A stretch of 64,000 nt of DNA, from positions 124,001 through 188,000 of the forward strand of contig NZ_FRXO01000002.1 of assembly GCF_900148505.1 (NCBI RefSeq). The letters are read 5' to 3'. Below the pieces are notes generated by a model that ran no database searches, was not told where the DNA came from, and saw only the letters and a list, made by a program, of their open reading frames with translations. The position numbers and the translations under genes were made by a program. Shown piece after piece: positions 25,740 through 35,350 of the stretch. Positions within the stretch are counted from its first letter, which is position 1; the number at the start of each line of letters is the position of its first letter. Source of the DNA: Pseudoxanthobacter soli DSM 19599. Lineage in GTDB: Bacteria; Pseudomonadota; Alphaproteobacteria; Rhizobiales; Segnochrobactraceae.

Positions 25740-27464
25740 GTGCCGCCCTCCGACGCCGCGATGCCGATGACCGCCGCCGCCCCGCCCGCCCCCGCGGACA
25801 GGAAGCCGGTTCGCCGTGCGCGGCCGGGGGCGTTCTGGTTCGCCGGCGCCGCGCTCGTGGCGCTCGCCGTTCTCGCGCCGATCCTGTCGCTGGTGCTCAC
25901 CGCCCTCGAAGGCTCGGGCGATCTCTGGCCGCATCTCGTCGCCTATGTACTGCCGCAGGCGCTGACAGACACGGTGCTGCTTCTCGCCGGCGTCGGCGCG
26001 ATCTCGGTGGTGATCGGCACCGGCACGGCCTGGCTGGTCACCGCCTACGACTTCCGCGGCCGGCGCGTGCTGTCTTGGGCGCTGCTGCTGCCGCTGGCCG
26101 TGCCGACCTATATCGTCGCGTTCGCCTATCTCGACATCCTGCATCCGATCGGGCCGGTACAGGCGGCGCTGAAGGCGGTGTTCGGCCGGGAGACCATGCG
26201 CGGCTTCCGCCTGCCGGAGCTCCGCTCGCTCGGCGGCTGCATCTTCGTCATCGGCTTCGTGCTCTACCCCTATGTCTATCTCACCGCGCGGGCGATGTTC
26301 GCCATGCAGGCGGCGAGCCTGATCGAGGCCGCACGGACGCTCGGCTGCGGCCCGGTGGCCGCGTTCTTCCGGATCGCCCTGCCGCAGGCGCGCCCGGCCG
26401 TCGCGGTCGGCACCAGCCTCGCGCTGATGGAGACGATGAACGACATCGGCGCCTCGGAATTCCTCGGGGTGCAGACGCTGACGGTCTCGATCTATGCCAC
26501 CTGGGTCAACCGCTCGAACCTGCCGGGCGCCGCGCAGATCGCGCTCGCCGCGCTGGCCGTGGTCGTGCTGCTCGTCGGTATCGAGCGCTGGGCTCGGCGG
26601 CGGCAGCGCCACGCCGGCCCCGGCCAGCGTGCGCGCGCCATCGCCCCGGTCCGTCTGCGCGGCCTGAAGGGCGCGGCGGCATTCGCGGCGTGCGCCCTTC
26701 CCGTCGCGATCGGCTTCGCCGCGCCGGCGGCCTATCTCCTTTCCGAAGCGATCAAGCGGCTGCGCTTCGCGGGCTTCGGTCCGGACCTGATGCGCGAAAC
26801 GCTCACGACCTTCGGCGTCGCAGCGGCGGCGACCGTGCTGACCGTCGTGCTCGGCCTCGTCGTCGCCCACGCCGCGCGCCTTTCGCGGCTCGCCGCCCGG
26901 CGCAACCTGGCGACCGACTTCATGATCCGAGCCGCGAGCCTCGGCTACGCGGTGCCGGGCACCGTGCTCGCCATCGGGCTGATGATATCGCTCGCGGGCC
27001 TCGACCACCTGATCGGCGCCGGGGCGTCGCTCGTCGGCGGCGTCGATCCCGGCCTGATCGTGTCGGGCTCGGCCGCCGCGGTGGTCTATGCCTGCGTCGC
27101 CCGCTTCCTCGCGGTCTCGACCGGCGGCATCGATGCCGGCTACGCCAAGATTCCCGCCTCGTTCGACCATGCCGCCCGCACGCTCGGACGGACGGCCGGC
27201 GGCACGCTCGCCCGCATTCACCTGCCGCTGCTGCGGCCGGCGACCGGCGCCGCCGCCCTGCTCGTGTTCGTCGACTGCATGAAGGAGCTGCCGGCGACGC
27301 TGCTGCTGCGCCCGCTCAATTTCGAGACCCTGGCGACGCATCTCTACGGCGAGGCCGCACGCGGAAGCTACGAGGACGGCGCCGTCGCCGCGCTCGCCAT
27401 CGTGCTGTTCGGGCTCCTGCCCGTCCTTGTCCTCGCCCGGCTGTCCGGCAAGCCGGCGGCCTGA
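25740..27464 (+). CDS. Fused iron-type ABC transporter permease (FbpB/SfuB-like)
   Basis: A 574-residue membrane protein with about 12 helices, made of two permease halves in one chain as in FbpB/SfuB. Both halves show an EAA-type loop for ATPase contact: EAARTLGCGPVAAFFRI near residue 200 and HAARTLGRTAGGTLARI near 478. The start is uncertain: GTG 25740 is used, and ATGs at 25761 and 25767 are equally plausible. It follows the binding-protein gene with a repeat in between. No ATPase gene follows; the next gene is a PadR regulator, so the ATPase must come from elsewhere. Confidence 0.9.
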   Translation: MPPSDAAMPMTAAAPPAPADRKPVRRARPGAFWFAGAALVALAVLAPILSLVLTALEGSGDLWPHLVAYVLPQALTDTVLLLAGVGAISVVIGTGTAWLVTAYDFRGRRVLSWALLLPLAVPTYIVAFAYLDILHPIGPVQAALKAVFGRETMRGFRLPELRSLGGCIFVIGFVLYPYVYLTARAMFAMQAASLIEAARTLGCGPVAAFFRIALPQARPAVAVGTSLALMETMNDIGASEFLGVQTLTVSIYATWVNRSNLPGAAQIALAALAVVVLLVGIERWARRRQRHAGPGQRARAIAPVRLRGLKGAAAFAACALPVAIGFAAPAAYLLSEAIKRLRFAGFGPDLMRETLTTFGVAAAATVLTVVLGLVVAHAARLSRLAARRNLATDFMIRAASLGYAVPGTVLAIGLMISLAGLDHLIGAGASLVGGVDPGLIVSGSAAAVVYACVARFLAVSTGGIDAGYAKIPASFDHAARTLGRTAGGTLARIHLPLLRPATGAAALLVFVDCMKELPATLLLRPLNFETLATHLYGEAARGSYEDGAVAALAIVLFGLLPVLVLARLSGKPAA

Positions 27465-27539
27465 AGCGCGTCGCGTCCGGCGATCCATCGCGCGCATCGA
27501 ATCGTACAACCGGCCATTGCGCATTGCAGCAATGGGCTT

Positions 27540-27571
27540 TATATCCGACGGGCATATGCTTGACCGATATA
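27540..27571. promoter_or_regulatory. Candidate PadR operator: three-part symmetric palindrome
   Basis: TATATC, six bases, GCATATGC, six bases, GATATA: a perfectly centred dyad over 32 bases, 56 bases before the padR start. PadR regulators usually bind such spaced palindromes in their own promoters, so it is a natural site for autorepression of the padR-RND operon. Confidence 0.65.
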
Positions 27572-27627
27572 TGGCGACTAACGGGCTGGGGCTTCGGCCA
27601 TCGTCCCTTCAGGAGATTGCGCGCCGC

Positions 27628-28269
27628 ATGAACGTTCGCACCGTCTGCCTCGCGATCCTGCATTTCAAGGACGCCACCGGCTATGAAATCCGCAAGCTGT
27701 CCGCCGAGGGCAGCTTGAGCCATTTCATCGACGCGAGCTTCGGGGCGATCTATCCGGCGCTGGCGCGCATGGAGACGGAGGGTCTGGTGACGGCCCGGAT
27801 CGAGCCGCAGCCGGGAAAGCCGCCGCGCAAGGTCTATTCCATCACCGAAAGCGGGCGGGCCGAACTGCTGGCCGCGCTCTCCGCGCCGATGGCGCCGGAC
27901 ACCTACCGCTCCGAATTCCTGCTGGTCGCGATCTGCGCCGAGGCGCTGCCGCCCGATGTCGTCGCCGCCGCGCTCGACCGGCGCTGCGCGCAGCTCGATG
28001 AGGAAATCGCCCATCTGTCGTCGCTGGCGCTCAAGGGCAAGAGCCCGCCCGCGCAATGGGCCGTCAACTACGGCATCGCCTGCAAGACGGCAGCGCTCGA
28101 TTATCTGCGCACCCACAGGCAAGCGCTCGTCGCCGCGTCCGGCACTGGACGCTCCGCACTTCCGGCGGACTGCCATGACGTCGACGTGATGGCAGCCGCT
28201 TCCGCTCCCGGCGCCATCGAGGCCGCCCCACCGGTTTCTCCCGTTCTCTCCGAGGTTCAGTCACGATGA
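27628..28269 (+). CDS. PadR-family transcriptional regulator
   Basis: A 213-residue protein. The winged helix covers residues 1-80 (VCLAILHFKDATGYEIRKLS, FGAIYPALARMETEGLV, PRKVYSITESGRAEL). The helical C-terminal region, about 85-180, matches the Vir_act_alpha_C dimerisation module. The start at 27628 gives the canonical MNVRTVCLAIL; AGGAG lies 12 bases upstream, and an ATG at 27571 would put codons inside the operator. The stop overlaps the next start by four bases (ATGA), so it is the first gene of the RND efflux operon and probably its drug-sensing repressor. Confidence 0.9.
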   Translation: MNVRTVCLAILHFKDATGYEIRKLSAEGSLSHFIDASFGAIYPALARMETEGLVTARIEPQPGKPPRKVYSITESGRAELLAALSAPMAPDTYRSEFLLVAICAEALPPDVVAAALDRRCAQLDEEIAHLSSLALKGKSPPAQWAVNYGIACKTAALDYLRTHRQALVAASGTGRSALPADCHDVDVMAAASAPGAIEAAPPVSPVLSEVQSR

Positions 28270-29519
28270 AGGCCGACGCCACAGCAATCCTTCCCGCGAA
28301 GTCTGCCCGGCGCCCCAGGGGTGCCGCGACGGCCGTGGCGCTGTTCGCGGCCGGCTTCATCGCCTCCGCCGCGACGATGACCGCGCAGGCCGGCGCGGCC
28401 GAAGGCACCGCGGCCGATCATCCTTCCGCCGCTTCTGTCGAGCCGAAGCCGCCTTCCATCACGGTCGTGCCGGCCGTCGCGGGCACCCTGGTGGAACATG
28501 TGGTGGTGACCGGCAGCCTGCGCGCGCGCGAGGAGGTGCAGGTCACGGCCGAGGTCGACGGGCTCGCCGTCACCGAGGTGCTGGTCGAGGCCGGAGACAG
28601 GGTGCGCACCGGCCAGGTGCTCGCCCGGCTTTCCCAGGACACCACCAAGGCATCCATCGCCCAGACCACGGCCCAGGTCGCCCGTGCCGCCGCCGCGATC
28701 GCTCAGGCGGAAAGCCAGGTGACCGAGGCGAAGGCGACGCTCGACCAGGCCAAGCGCGTGTTCGACCGGACCAGCCAGCTCGCGAAGTCCGGCGTCGCTT
28801 CGAAGGAGGCCTTCGACCAGCGGAAATCCGACGTCGACGTCGCCGCCGCCCGCCTCGGCGCGGCGGAGGAGGCCCTTGGCGCGGCCCGGGCCGACAAGGC
28901 GCTCGCCGAAGCCCAGTTGCTCGACGCCCGCATCCGCCTCGCCCGCACCGAGATCAAGGCGACCGCCGACGGCACCGTCAGCCGCCGCGACATCACCGTC
29001 GGCCGCGTCGTCTCGGCCTCCGCAGGCCCGCTGTTCCTCATCATGGAAAACAGCGACATCGAGCTTGCGGCGGATGTCGCGGAAACCGTGATCACCAAGC
29101 TCAAGGTCGGCGACCGGGCGAGTGTGCTGGTCGCCGGCTTCGAGAAGCCGCTGGAAGGCCACGTGCGGCTGATCTCGCCGGAGGTGAACGACCGCAGCCG
29201 GCTCGGCCAGGTGCGCATCGACATTCCCGACGATCCGGCCCTGAAGGTCGGGGCCTTCGCCCGTGCCGACATCGAGACGGACCGGCGCGACGGCGTGATC
29301 GTGCCGCTGTCGGCGGTGCTCTACACGCCGTCGGGCCCCAAGGTGCAGGTGGTGAAGGACGGCGTCGTCGAAACCCGCCCGGTGGACATCGGGCTCGTCT
29401 CGGACGGGAAGGCGGAAATCGATTCCGGCCTCCAGCCTGGCGAACAGCTCGTCTCCATCTCCGGCACGTTCCTGCGCAACGGCGACCACGTGACGCCGAT
29501 GCCCGCCCCGAGCAACTGA
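28266..29519 (+). CDS. RND efflux periplasmic adaptor (membrane fusion protein)
   Basis: A 417-residue HlyD/AcrA-type adaptor with an N-terminal signal or anchor helix (about residues 22-45). Split lipoyl halves flank an alpha-hairpin coiled coil (residues about 120-235, many Ala/Gln/Lys heptads); then a beta-barrel (VGRVVSASAGPLFLIMEN) and a membrane-proximal domain follow. It bridges the inner-membrane pump and an outer-membrane channel. It is translationally coupled to padR and lies 16 bases before the pump gene. No outer-membrane factor is encoded here. Confidence 0.93.
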   Translation: MKADATAILPAKSARRPRGAATAVALFAAGFIASAATMTAQAGAAEGTAADHPSAASVEPKPPSITVVPAVAGTLVEHVVVTGSLRAREEVQVTAEVDGLAVTEVLVEAGDRVRTGQVLARLSQDTTKASIAQTTAQVARAAAAIAQAESQVTEAKATLDQAKRVFDRTSQLAKSGVASKEAFDQRKSDVDVAAARLGAAEEALGAARADKALAEAQLLDARIRLARTEIKATADGTVSRRDITVGRVVSASAGPLFLIMENSDIELAADVAETVITKLKVGDRASVLVAGFEKPLEGHVRLISPEVNDRSRLGQVRIDIPDDPALKVGAFARADIETDRRDGVIVPLSAVLYTPSGPKVQVVKDGVVETRPVDIGLVSDGKAEIDSGLQPGEQLVSISGTFLRNGDHVTPMPAPSN

Positions 29520-29535
29520 GCGACGGACCCCAACC

Positions 29536-32500
29536 ATGGCCATCAACGTCTCCGCCTGGTCGATCCGCAAGCCGGTCCCGTCGATCGTTCTGTTCGCGGT
29601 GCTGATGCTGCTCGGCATCTTCTCCTTCCAGACGCTGCCGGTGACGCGGTTCCCGAACATCGACGTTCCGGTGGTCGCGATCACGATCACCCAGGCCGGT
29701 GCCGCCCCGTCCGAGCTTGAAACCCAGGTCACCCGCAAGGTCGAGGACGCTGTGGCCGGCCTGAACGGCGTCAAGCACGTGACCTCCACGGTGACGGACG
29801 GCCAGTCGCAGACGACCATCGAGTTCCGCCTGGAAATCGACCCGATCCGCGCGCTCAACGACACCAAGGACGCCGTCACCAAGATCCGCATGGAACTGCC
29901 GCGCGACATCGACGAGCCGCTGGTGCAGACCATCGACGTCGAGGGACAGGCGATCCAGACCTTCGCGGCCACTGCGCCCGGCATGACGCTGGAGCAGCTG
30001 TCGTGGTTCGTGGACGACGTCGTCAAGCGCAAGCTCCAGGGCCTGCCCGGCGTCGGGCGCGTCGAGCGTGTCGGCGGCGTGGAGCGGGAGGTGCGGGTCT
30101 CGATCGATCCCGACCGGCTGATGGCGCTCGGCGTGACCGCGGGCGAGATCTCCGCGCGGCTGCGCGCCACCAACGTGGACCTTGCCGGCGGCCGCGCCGA
30201 AGTCGGCGGACAGGAGCAGTCGGTCCGCACCCTCGCTGGCGCGCGCACGGTGGAGGATCTCGGCAAGACGATGATCAACCTGCCGGACGGACGCAGCGTG
30301 CGGCTGTCCGAGCTCGGCACCGTTTCCGACGCCTTCCAGGAACCTCGCTCTTTCGCCCGCCTCGGCGGCACGACGCCGGTGGTCTCGTTCAGCGTCTACC
30401 GGTCCAAGGGCGCGAGCGATGTCGACGTCGCCAACGTGGTCGAAGCCGCGCTGTCGGAGCTTTCGGCCGAACATCCCGATGTCAGCTATACGCTGATCGA
30501 CGATTCCGTCGCCTACACCTTCGGCAACTACCATTCGGCGATGCAGACCCTGATCGAGGGCGCTGTGCTCGCGATCATCGTGGTGTTCATCTTCCTTCGA
30601 GACTGGCGCGCCACGCTGATCGCCGCCGTCGCGCTGCCGCTCTCGATCATACCGGCCTTCTGGCTGATCAGCCTGATGGGCTTTTCGCTCAATCTCGTCA
30701 GCCTGCTCGCGATCACGCTGGTGACGGGCATTCTCGTCGATGACGCCATCGTCGAGATCGAGAACATCGTGCGCCACATGCGCATGGGCAAGTCGCCCTA
30801 TCGCGCCGCCATGGAGGCCGCCGACGAGATCGGCCTCGCGGTGATCGCGATCACCATGACCATCGTCGCGGTGTTCGCGCCGGTGAGCTTCATGGGCGGC
30901 ATCGCCGGGCAGTACTTCAAGCAGTTCGGCCTGACGGTCGCGGTCGCGGTGCTGGTCTCGCTTCTGGTCGCGCGTCTCATCACGCCGATGATGGCCGCCT
31001 ACCTGATGCGCAGCCACGCCCACGTGGAGCACAAGGACGGGCGGCTGATGCGCGCCTATACCCGGATGCTCGCGTGGACGATCCGCTGGCGCTTCGTCAC
31101 GCTCCTTGCCGGCATCGGGCTGTTCGCCGCCTCGCTGTGGGCGACGAGCCTGCTGCCGACCGGCTTCATCCCGACCGAGGACGCCTCCCGCTCCGTCATC
31201 GCGGTCGAGCTTCCGCCCGGCGCCACGCTGGAGGAAACCCAGGCGAAGACCGACGACATCGTCAACGCGATCAAGGGCATCGGCGGCGTCGACCAGGTGT
31301 TCGTGCTCGGCGGCACCTCGCCAACGGGCCAGCTCGAAATCCGCAAGGCCTCGGTCTACGTCAAGCTGTTCCCCAAGGCGACCCGCGACCTCTCGCAGAA
31401 GGCCATCGAGGGCGAGATCTCGCGCAGGCTCGCCGACATTCCCGATATCCGCGCCTGGTACGTCAACGATCGCGGCGTGCGGGAAATGTCGGTGTCGCTG
31501 CTGTCGCAGGATCCGAAGGCGCTCGACGAGGCCACGGGCAAGCTCGAGGCGGCGCTGCGCCGCGACCCGATGCTGACCAACGTCGCCGCCGCCGCGGGCG
31601 TGGAACGGCCGGAAATCCTGATCCGCCCGCGTCTCGACGAGGCGGCACGGTTCGGCGTCTCGACCGAGGACATCTCCGCCGCGATCCGCGTCGCCACCAT
31701 CGGCGACACGGACGCGAACCTCGCCAAGTTCAATGCCGGCGACCGGCTGATCCCGATCCGGGTGCAGCTAGACACCGATGCGCGCAAGAACCTCGCGCTG
31801 GTGCAGGCGATGGCGGTGAAATCGGCCGCCGGCGAGCCATTGCCGCTCGCCTCGGTCGCCGATGTCAGCTTCGGCCAGGGCCCCTCCTCGATCGACCGCT
31901 ACGACCGAGAGCGGCGCGTCCAGATCGGCGCGGACCTGCCGAAGGGCATCGCGCTCGGCCAGGCCATCGACCGCGTGAAGGAAATCGCCGCGAAAATCGG
32001 TCTGCCGCAGGGCGTGCGCCTGCAGGACAGCGACGACGCCGAGATCATGGGCGAGGTGTTCACGGGCTTCGCCCAGGCCATGGGCGCCGGCCTGATGATG
32101 GTGCTCGGCGTGCTCATCCTGCTGTTCGGCAGCGTGTTCCAGCCGATCACGATCCTGTTGTCGCTGCCGCTCGCCGTCGGCGGCGTGATCGGCGCGCTGC
32201 TGATCACGCAGAACCCGATCTCGATGCCCGTGGTGATCGGCATCCTGATGCTGATGGGCGTCGTCACCAAGAACGCCATCATGCTGGTGGACTTCGCCAT
32301 CGAGGCGGTCGCGCGCGGCACGCCGCGCGTGGAGGCCATCGTCGATGCCGGGCGCAAGCGTGCCCGCCCGATCATCATGACCACCATCGCCATGATCGCC
32401 GGCATGCTGCCGAGCGCCTGGGGCGTGGGCGACGGCGGCGAGTTCCGCGCGCCGATGGCGATCGCGGTGATCGGCGGCCTGATGATCGGCACGCTGCTGT

Positions 32501-32679
32501 CGCTCGTGTTCGTGCCGTCGTTCTACACGGTGATGGACGACGTCTCGCGGCTGTTCTCGTGGATGTTCGGACGCTTCATCGGCCCGAAGGAGGACGACGA
32601 CGGCGCGGCAAGCGCAGGGCACGCGCCTCTACCGGCGCCACAGCCGGCCTCTGTCAATCGCCGCGACGCGGCGGAATAA
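29536..32679 (+). CDS. RND efflux transporter (AcrB/HAE1-like)
   Basis: A 1047-residue inner-membrane pump, full length, with the usual two pseudo-symmetric halves: one helix, a large periplasmic loop, then a helix bundle, twice. The proton-relay Asp pair is in LVDDAIVEIEN near residue 402; the second half shows VTKNAIMLVDFA. The VTRFPNIDVPVVAIT opening is typical of the HAE1 branch rather than heavy-metal CzcA pumps. Export of hydrophobic or cationic compounds using proton motive force is expected. It ends the padR operon, followed by a strong terminator. Confidence 0.94.
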   Translation: MAINVSAWSIRKPVPSIVLFAVLMLLGIFSFQTLPVTRFPNIDVPVVAITITQAGAAPSELETQVTRKVEDAVAGLNGVKHVTSTVTDGQSQTTIEFRLEIDPIRALNDTKDAVTKIRMELPRDIDEPLVQTIDVEGQAIQTFAATAPGMTLEQLSWFVDDVVKRKLQGLPGVGRVERVGGVEREVRVSIDPDRLMALGVTAGEISARLRATNVDLAGGRAEVGGQEQSVRTLAGARTVEDLGKTMINLPDGRSVRLSELGTVSDAFQEPRSFARLGGTTPVVSFSVYRSKGASDVDVANVVEAALSELSAEHPDVSYTLIDDSVAYTFGNYHSAMQTLIEGAVLAIIVVFIFLRDWRATLIAAVALPLSIIPAFWLISLMGFSLNLVSLLAITLVTGILVDDAIVEIENIVRHMRMGKSPYRAAMEAADEIGLAVIAITMTIVAVFAPVSFMGGIAGQYFKQFGLTVAVAVLVSLLVARLITPMMAAYLMRSHAHVEHKDGRLMRAYTRMLAWTIRWRFVTLLAGIGLFAASLWATSLLPTGFIPTEDASRSVIAVELPPGATLEETQAKTDDIVNAIKGIGGVDQVFVLGGTSPTGQLEIRKASVYVKLFPKATRDLSQKAIEGEISRRLADIPDIRAWYVNDRGVREMSVSLLSQDPKALDEATGKLEAALRRDPMLTNVAAAAGVERPEILIRPRLDEAARFGVSTEDISAAIRVATIGDTDANLAKFNAGDRLIPIRVQLDTDARKNLALVQAMAVKSAAGEPLPLASVADVSFGQGPSSIDRYDRERRVQIGADLPKGIALGQAIDRVKEIAAKIGLPQGVRLQDSDDAEIMGEVFTGFAQAMGAGLMMVLGVLILLFGSVFQPITILLSLPLAVGGVIGALLITQNPISMPVVIGILMLMGVVTKNAIMLVDFAIEAVARGTPRVEAIVDAGRKRARPIIMTTIAMIAGMLPSAWGVGDGGEFRAPMAIAVIGGLMIGTLLSLVFVPSFYTVMDDVSRLFSWMFGRFIGPKEDDDGAASAGHAPLPAPQPASVNRRDAAE

Positions 32680-32708
32680 GAGCGGCCAGCACAGTCATAG
32701 CGGCCAGC

Positions 32709-32747
32709 AAAAAGGCCGGTCGGAGATGTTCTCCGGCCGGCCTTTTT
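32709..32747. terminator. Bidirectional rho-independent terminator
   Basis: A-run, GGCCGG..GGAG stem, short loop, CTCC..CCGGCC and TTTTT. It is symmetric enough to stop transcription from the RND operon and from the convergent gene at 32802. Confidence 0.9.
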
Positions 32748-32801
32748 CATGCCTTCGACGTTTGATGCCTTCGACGACGCCACGGCGCGTATGCGCGGCG
32801 T

Positions 32802-33302
32802 TCAATCCGGCCGGGGTGTCCCCGGGGCGGTTCCGGGCTGCTCCTCGGTGACGTCGCCGCCGACGAGCCGGGCGTGACCTTCGGTCACCAGCGCCGGATG
32901 GACTTCGACGGTGTCGCGCGGCGAGGCGAGCGGGTTCGGCTGCGCGACGATGGCGGCCTTCTCCACGGTCTCGATGACGTGGTGAAGCTTGGTCCGCATC
33001 GTCTCGGGGTCGGGGCCCTTCTCGTGGCGGTTGTCGAACCAGTCGCGGATGGACTTCAGCGTCATGAACATGTCGTGGCTGGCGGCCAGCACGGTCGCGT
33101 GCTCGCCATCGACCGCGGTCGCGATCGTCACGCCCGCGGCATCGACGATGCGGTTCTCCTCGACGCGGAACGGGCCCTGCATGGAATAGATCGCCGCCTG
33201 GGCCTCGTTCTCCCACACGGCGTCGTTGATCATGCGCCGACGCTCGTCGCTGTCGGCTATTTCCGTCTCGTTGCCCTGGGGCCTGTCGTTGCTGTCGGCC
33301 AT
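32802..33302 (-). CDS. Conserved hypothetical protein, cytoplasmic
   Basis: A 166-residue hydrophilic protein that I do not recognise. A central region (AVWENEAQAAIYSMQGPFRVEEN, then MTLKSIRDWFDNR) looks folded; the C-terminal 30 residues are acidic and disordered. The start is taken at 33302 (MADSNDRPQ), with GAGGG seven bases before; ATG 33308 directly abuts that site. It is followed by a shared terminator and not clearly linked to its neighbours. No signal peptide or helices. Confidence 0.65.
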   Translation of the reverse strand: MADSNDRPQGNETEIADSDERRRMINDAVWENEAQAAIYSMQGPFRVEENRIVDAAGVTIATAVDGEHATVLAASHDMFMTLKSIRDWFDNRHEKGPDPETMRTKLHHVIETVEKAAIVAQPNPLASPRDTVEVHPALVTEGHARLVGGDVTEEQPGTAPGTPRPD

Positions 33303-33414
33303 GAACATCCCTCGCCGTTCACGCCCTCCGGTCGCGGGAGGACACCGAAGCAACGCGCGGCGGGCGATATGGTTCGCGGCACCGGTCCCGTCGGGCGGGC
33401 GCGGGCAAGCCGCC

Positions 33415-34278
33415 TCAGGCGGCGGGCGGAGGCGCGGCCGGCTGCTCCTCGGGCGAGGCCGGCTTGTGGGACGCCTCGTCGGCGGCGGCGAGGCGGCGCC
33501 ACCAGATCGCCCCAGCGGGCAGGAAGGCGAGATAGATCACCGATCCCAGCGTGAACATCTCGAACGGATAGCTGACGAACAGCGCACCCACGAGAACCAC
33601 ACAGACGAACAGCGGCAGCACCAGGTCGCGCCGCACCCGCTTGCCGAGCTTCTTGCCGGAGAAGGTCGGCAACTGGCTCACCATCAGCAGTCCCATCGCA
33701 ACCGTATAGAAGGCCACGACGATCGCCGTCTCGCGACCGGGCTCGATGACGCCGAGCAGTCCGAGATTGATCGGCAAGAGCGCGCAGATCGCGCCCGCCG
33801 GCGACGGCACGCCGGTGAAGAAATTCGCCTGCCAGGCCGGACGGCCGACATCGTCGAGCGCGACATTGAAGCGCGCGAGACGGAGTGCGGCGGCGATGGA
33901 AAACACCAGCACCACGATCCAGCCGATGGAATGCAGGTCGCGCAGTGTCCAGCAATAGAGCAGTACGCCGGGCGCGACGCCGAAATTGACGAAATCGGTC
34001 AGGGAATCGAGTTCGGCGCCGAAGCGGGAGGTGGATTTCAGCATCCGCGCCACGCGCCCGTCGAGCCCGTCGAGCACGGCGGCGAACACCACCGCGAGAA
34101 TGGCGAGGTCGTAGCGGTTCTCCAGCGCCATGCGCACGGCGGTGAGCCCGGAGCAAAGCGCGAACAACGTGACGAGGTTCGGCAGGATCAGCCGCATCGG
34201 CAGCCGCCGGATGCGCAGCTGGTGGCGACGCCTGATCCCTCGCCGGCCCGGGTCGAACGGGGGAAACAGGTCGATCAT
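33415..34278 (-). CDS. pssA: CDP-diacylglycerol-serine O-phosphatidyltransferase
   Basis: A 287-residue membrane enzyme making phosphatidylserine. The CDP-alcohol transferase motif is complete: D70-G-L-D-G-R-V-A-R with Asp91 and Asp95 in FGAELDSLTD. About eight helices. It lies about 95 bases downstream of psd on the same strand, and the two act in sequence (PssA product decarboxylated by Psd to phosphatidylethanolamine). The C-terminal 25 residues are Ala/Pro/Glu rich. Confidence 0.94.
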   Translation of the reverse strand: MIDLFPPFDPGRRGIRRRHQLRIRRLPMRLILPNLVTLFALCSGLTAVRMALENRYDLAILAVVFAAVLDGLDGRVARMLKSTSRFGAELDSLTDFVNFGVAPGVLLYCWTLRDLHSIGWIVVLVFSIAAALRLARFNVALDDVGRPAWQANFFTGVPSPAGAICALLPINLGLLGVIEPGRETAIVVAFYTVAMGLLMVSQLPTFSGKKLGKRVRRDLVLPLFVCVVLVGALFVSYPFEMFTLGSVIYLAFLPAGAIWWRRLAAADEASHKPASPEEQPAAPPPAA

Positions 34279-34372
34279 GCCTCAACACTCCAAATACGAC
34301 TGCCTGGTGCTGAAACGCTGACCGCGCGGATGGTTCCATCCGCGCGACGACGATGGGGACGCTGACCGGTCA

Positions 34373-35080
34373 TCACAGGGTTCGCGCGACACCGATCGCC
34401 GGGCGCAGCCCCGCGAGATCGGCAATGGGCGTCTCGCCGCCGACCGCCCGCTGCCCCTCGGCGACGAGAGGGCGCGCGCCCGCCGGCAGGTAGACGTCGA
34501 CCCGCGAGCCGAACCGGATGATGCCGATGCGCTCGCCCTGCGAGACGCTGACGCCCTCGCGCACGAACGGGACGATGCGGCGGGCGACGAGACCGGCGAT
34601 CTGCACCACGGCGACCTCGCCATTTTCGGTCGAGAGCACGATGCCGTTGCGTTCGTTCTCGAGGCTCGCCTGCGGATCCTCCGCATTGAGGAACCGCCCG
34701 GGCCGGTAGACGGTGCGTGCGACGCGGCCCGCGAGCGGCGTGCGGTTGATGTGCACGTCGAACACGCTCATGAAGATCGACACCCGCACCATCGGCTCGA
34801 TGCCGAGATCGAGCTCGGCCGGCGGGATGGCGTTGTCGACGATGGAGACGCGGCCGTCGGCCGGCGCCAGCGCCAGCGTGGGATCGATCGGCGCGACGCG
34901 CTCGGGATCGCGGAAGAACAGCACGCACCAGACCGTCGGGAACAGCGCCAGCACGCCGAGCGGCGCCGACAGGAAGCCGAGCACGACCGTAACGATGACG
35001 AAGCCCACGATATAGGGATAGCCCTCGCGATGGATCGGAACCATCGCCCGGCGGATCGACTCGCCGATGCCGTGTGCCAT
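34373..35080 (-). CDS. psd: Phosphatidylserine decarboxylase (short form)
   Basis: A 235-residue proenzyme. Residues 1-60 include a membrane-anchoring hydrophobic stretch. HINRTPLAGRV carries the catalytic His. Self-cleavage is expected between Gly191 and Ser192 in IIRFGSRVDVYLP, giving a pyruvoyl group; FGS replaces the LGST of the E. coli enzyme, as in other alphaproteobacterial and archaeal-type Psd proteins. Start 35080 (MAHGIGESIRR) follows GAAAGAGGATATCGAG. It is probably in an operon with pssA. Confidence 0.93.
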   Translation of the reverse strand: MAHGIGESIRRAMVPIHREGYPYIVGFVIVTVVLGFLSAPLGVLALFPTVWCVLFFRDPERVAPIDPTLALAPADGRVSIVDNAIPPAELDLGIEPMVRVSIFMSVFDVHINRTPLAGRVARTVYRPGRFLNAEDPQASLENERNGIVLSTENGEVAVVQIAGLVARRIVPFVREGVSVSQGERIGIIRFGSRVDVYLPAGARPLVAEGQRAVGGETPIADLAGLRPAIGVARTL

Positions 35081-35350
35081 CTCGATATCCTCTTTCGCTG
35101 CGCGGCATTGCGGGGAAGGCCGCCTTTGCGTCCGCGCCTGCCGGGAAATGCCCGCCCGGGCTTTCCTTTCCCACGTCCGCCCGTCGCTGTGAAGGGTTAA
35201 GACGCGCCCGCCGATGAAGCGTTCGCGAGACGGCCGTGCACCGGGCCTCGACACTCGCGAAGCGCGAAGCGCAAATTTTCCACGCGACGCCGCTCTTGCA
35301 TGGCGCGCCGCACTCCTATATCGCCATTCGACGATGGAGGATGCCGCACC

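Noticed and set aside
24417-27524. A minus-strand frame open for more than 1000 codons opposite the binding protein and permease genes.
   Set aside because: It runs antisense through two clear transport genes, its translation is Arg/Gly/Asp/His rich without domains, and such shadows are expected at this GC content.
29101-31032. A 643-codon minus-strand frame opposite the RND pump.
   Set aside because: Antisense shadow of a gene with full-length, motif-complete translation on the plus strand.
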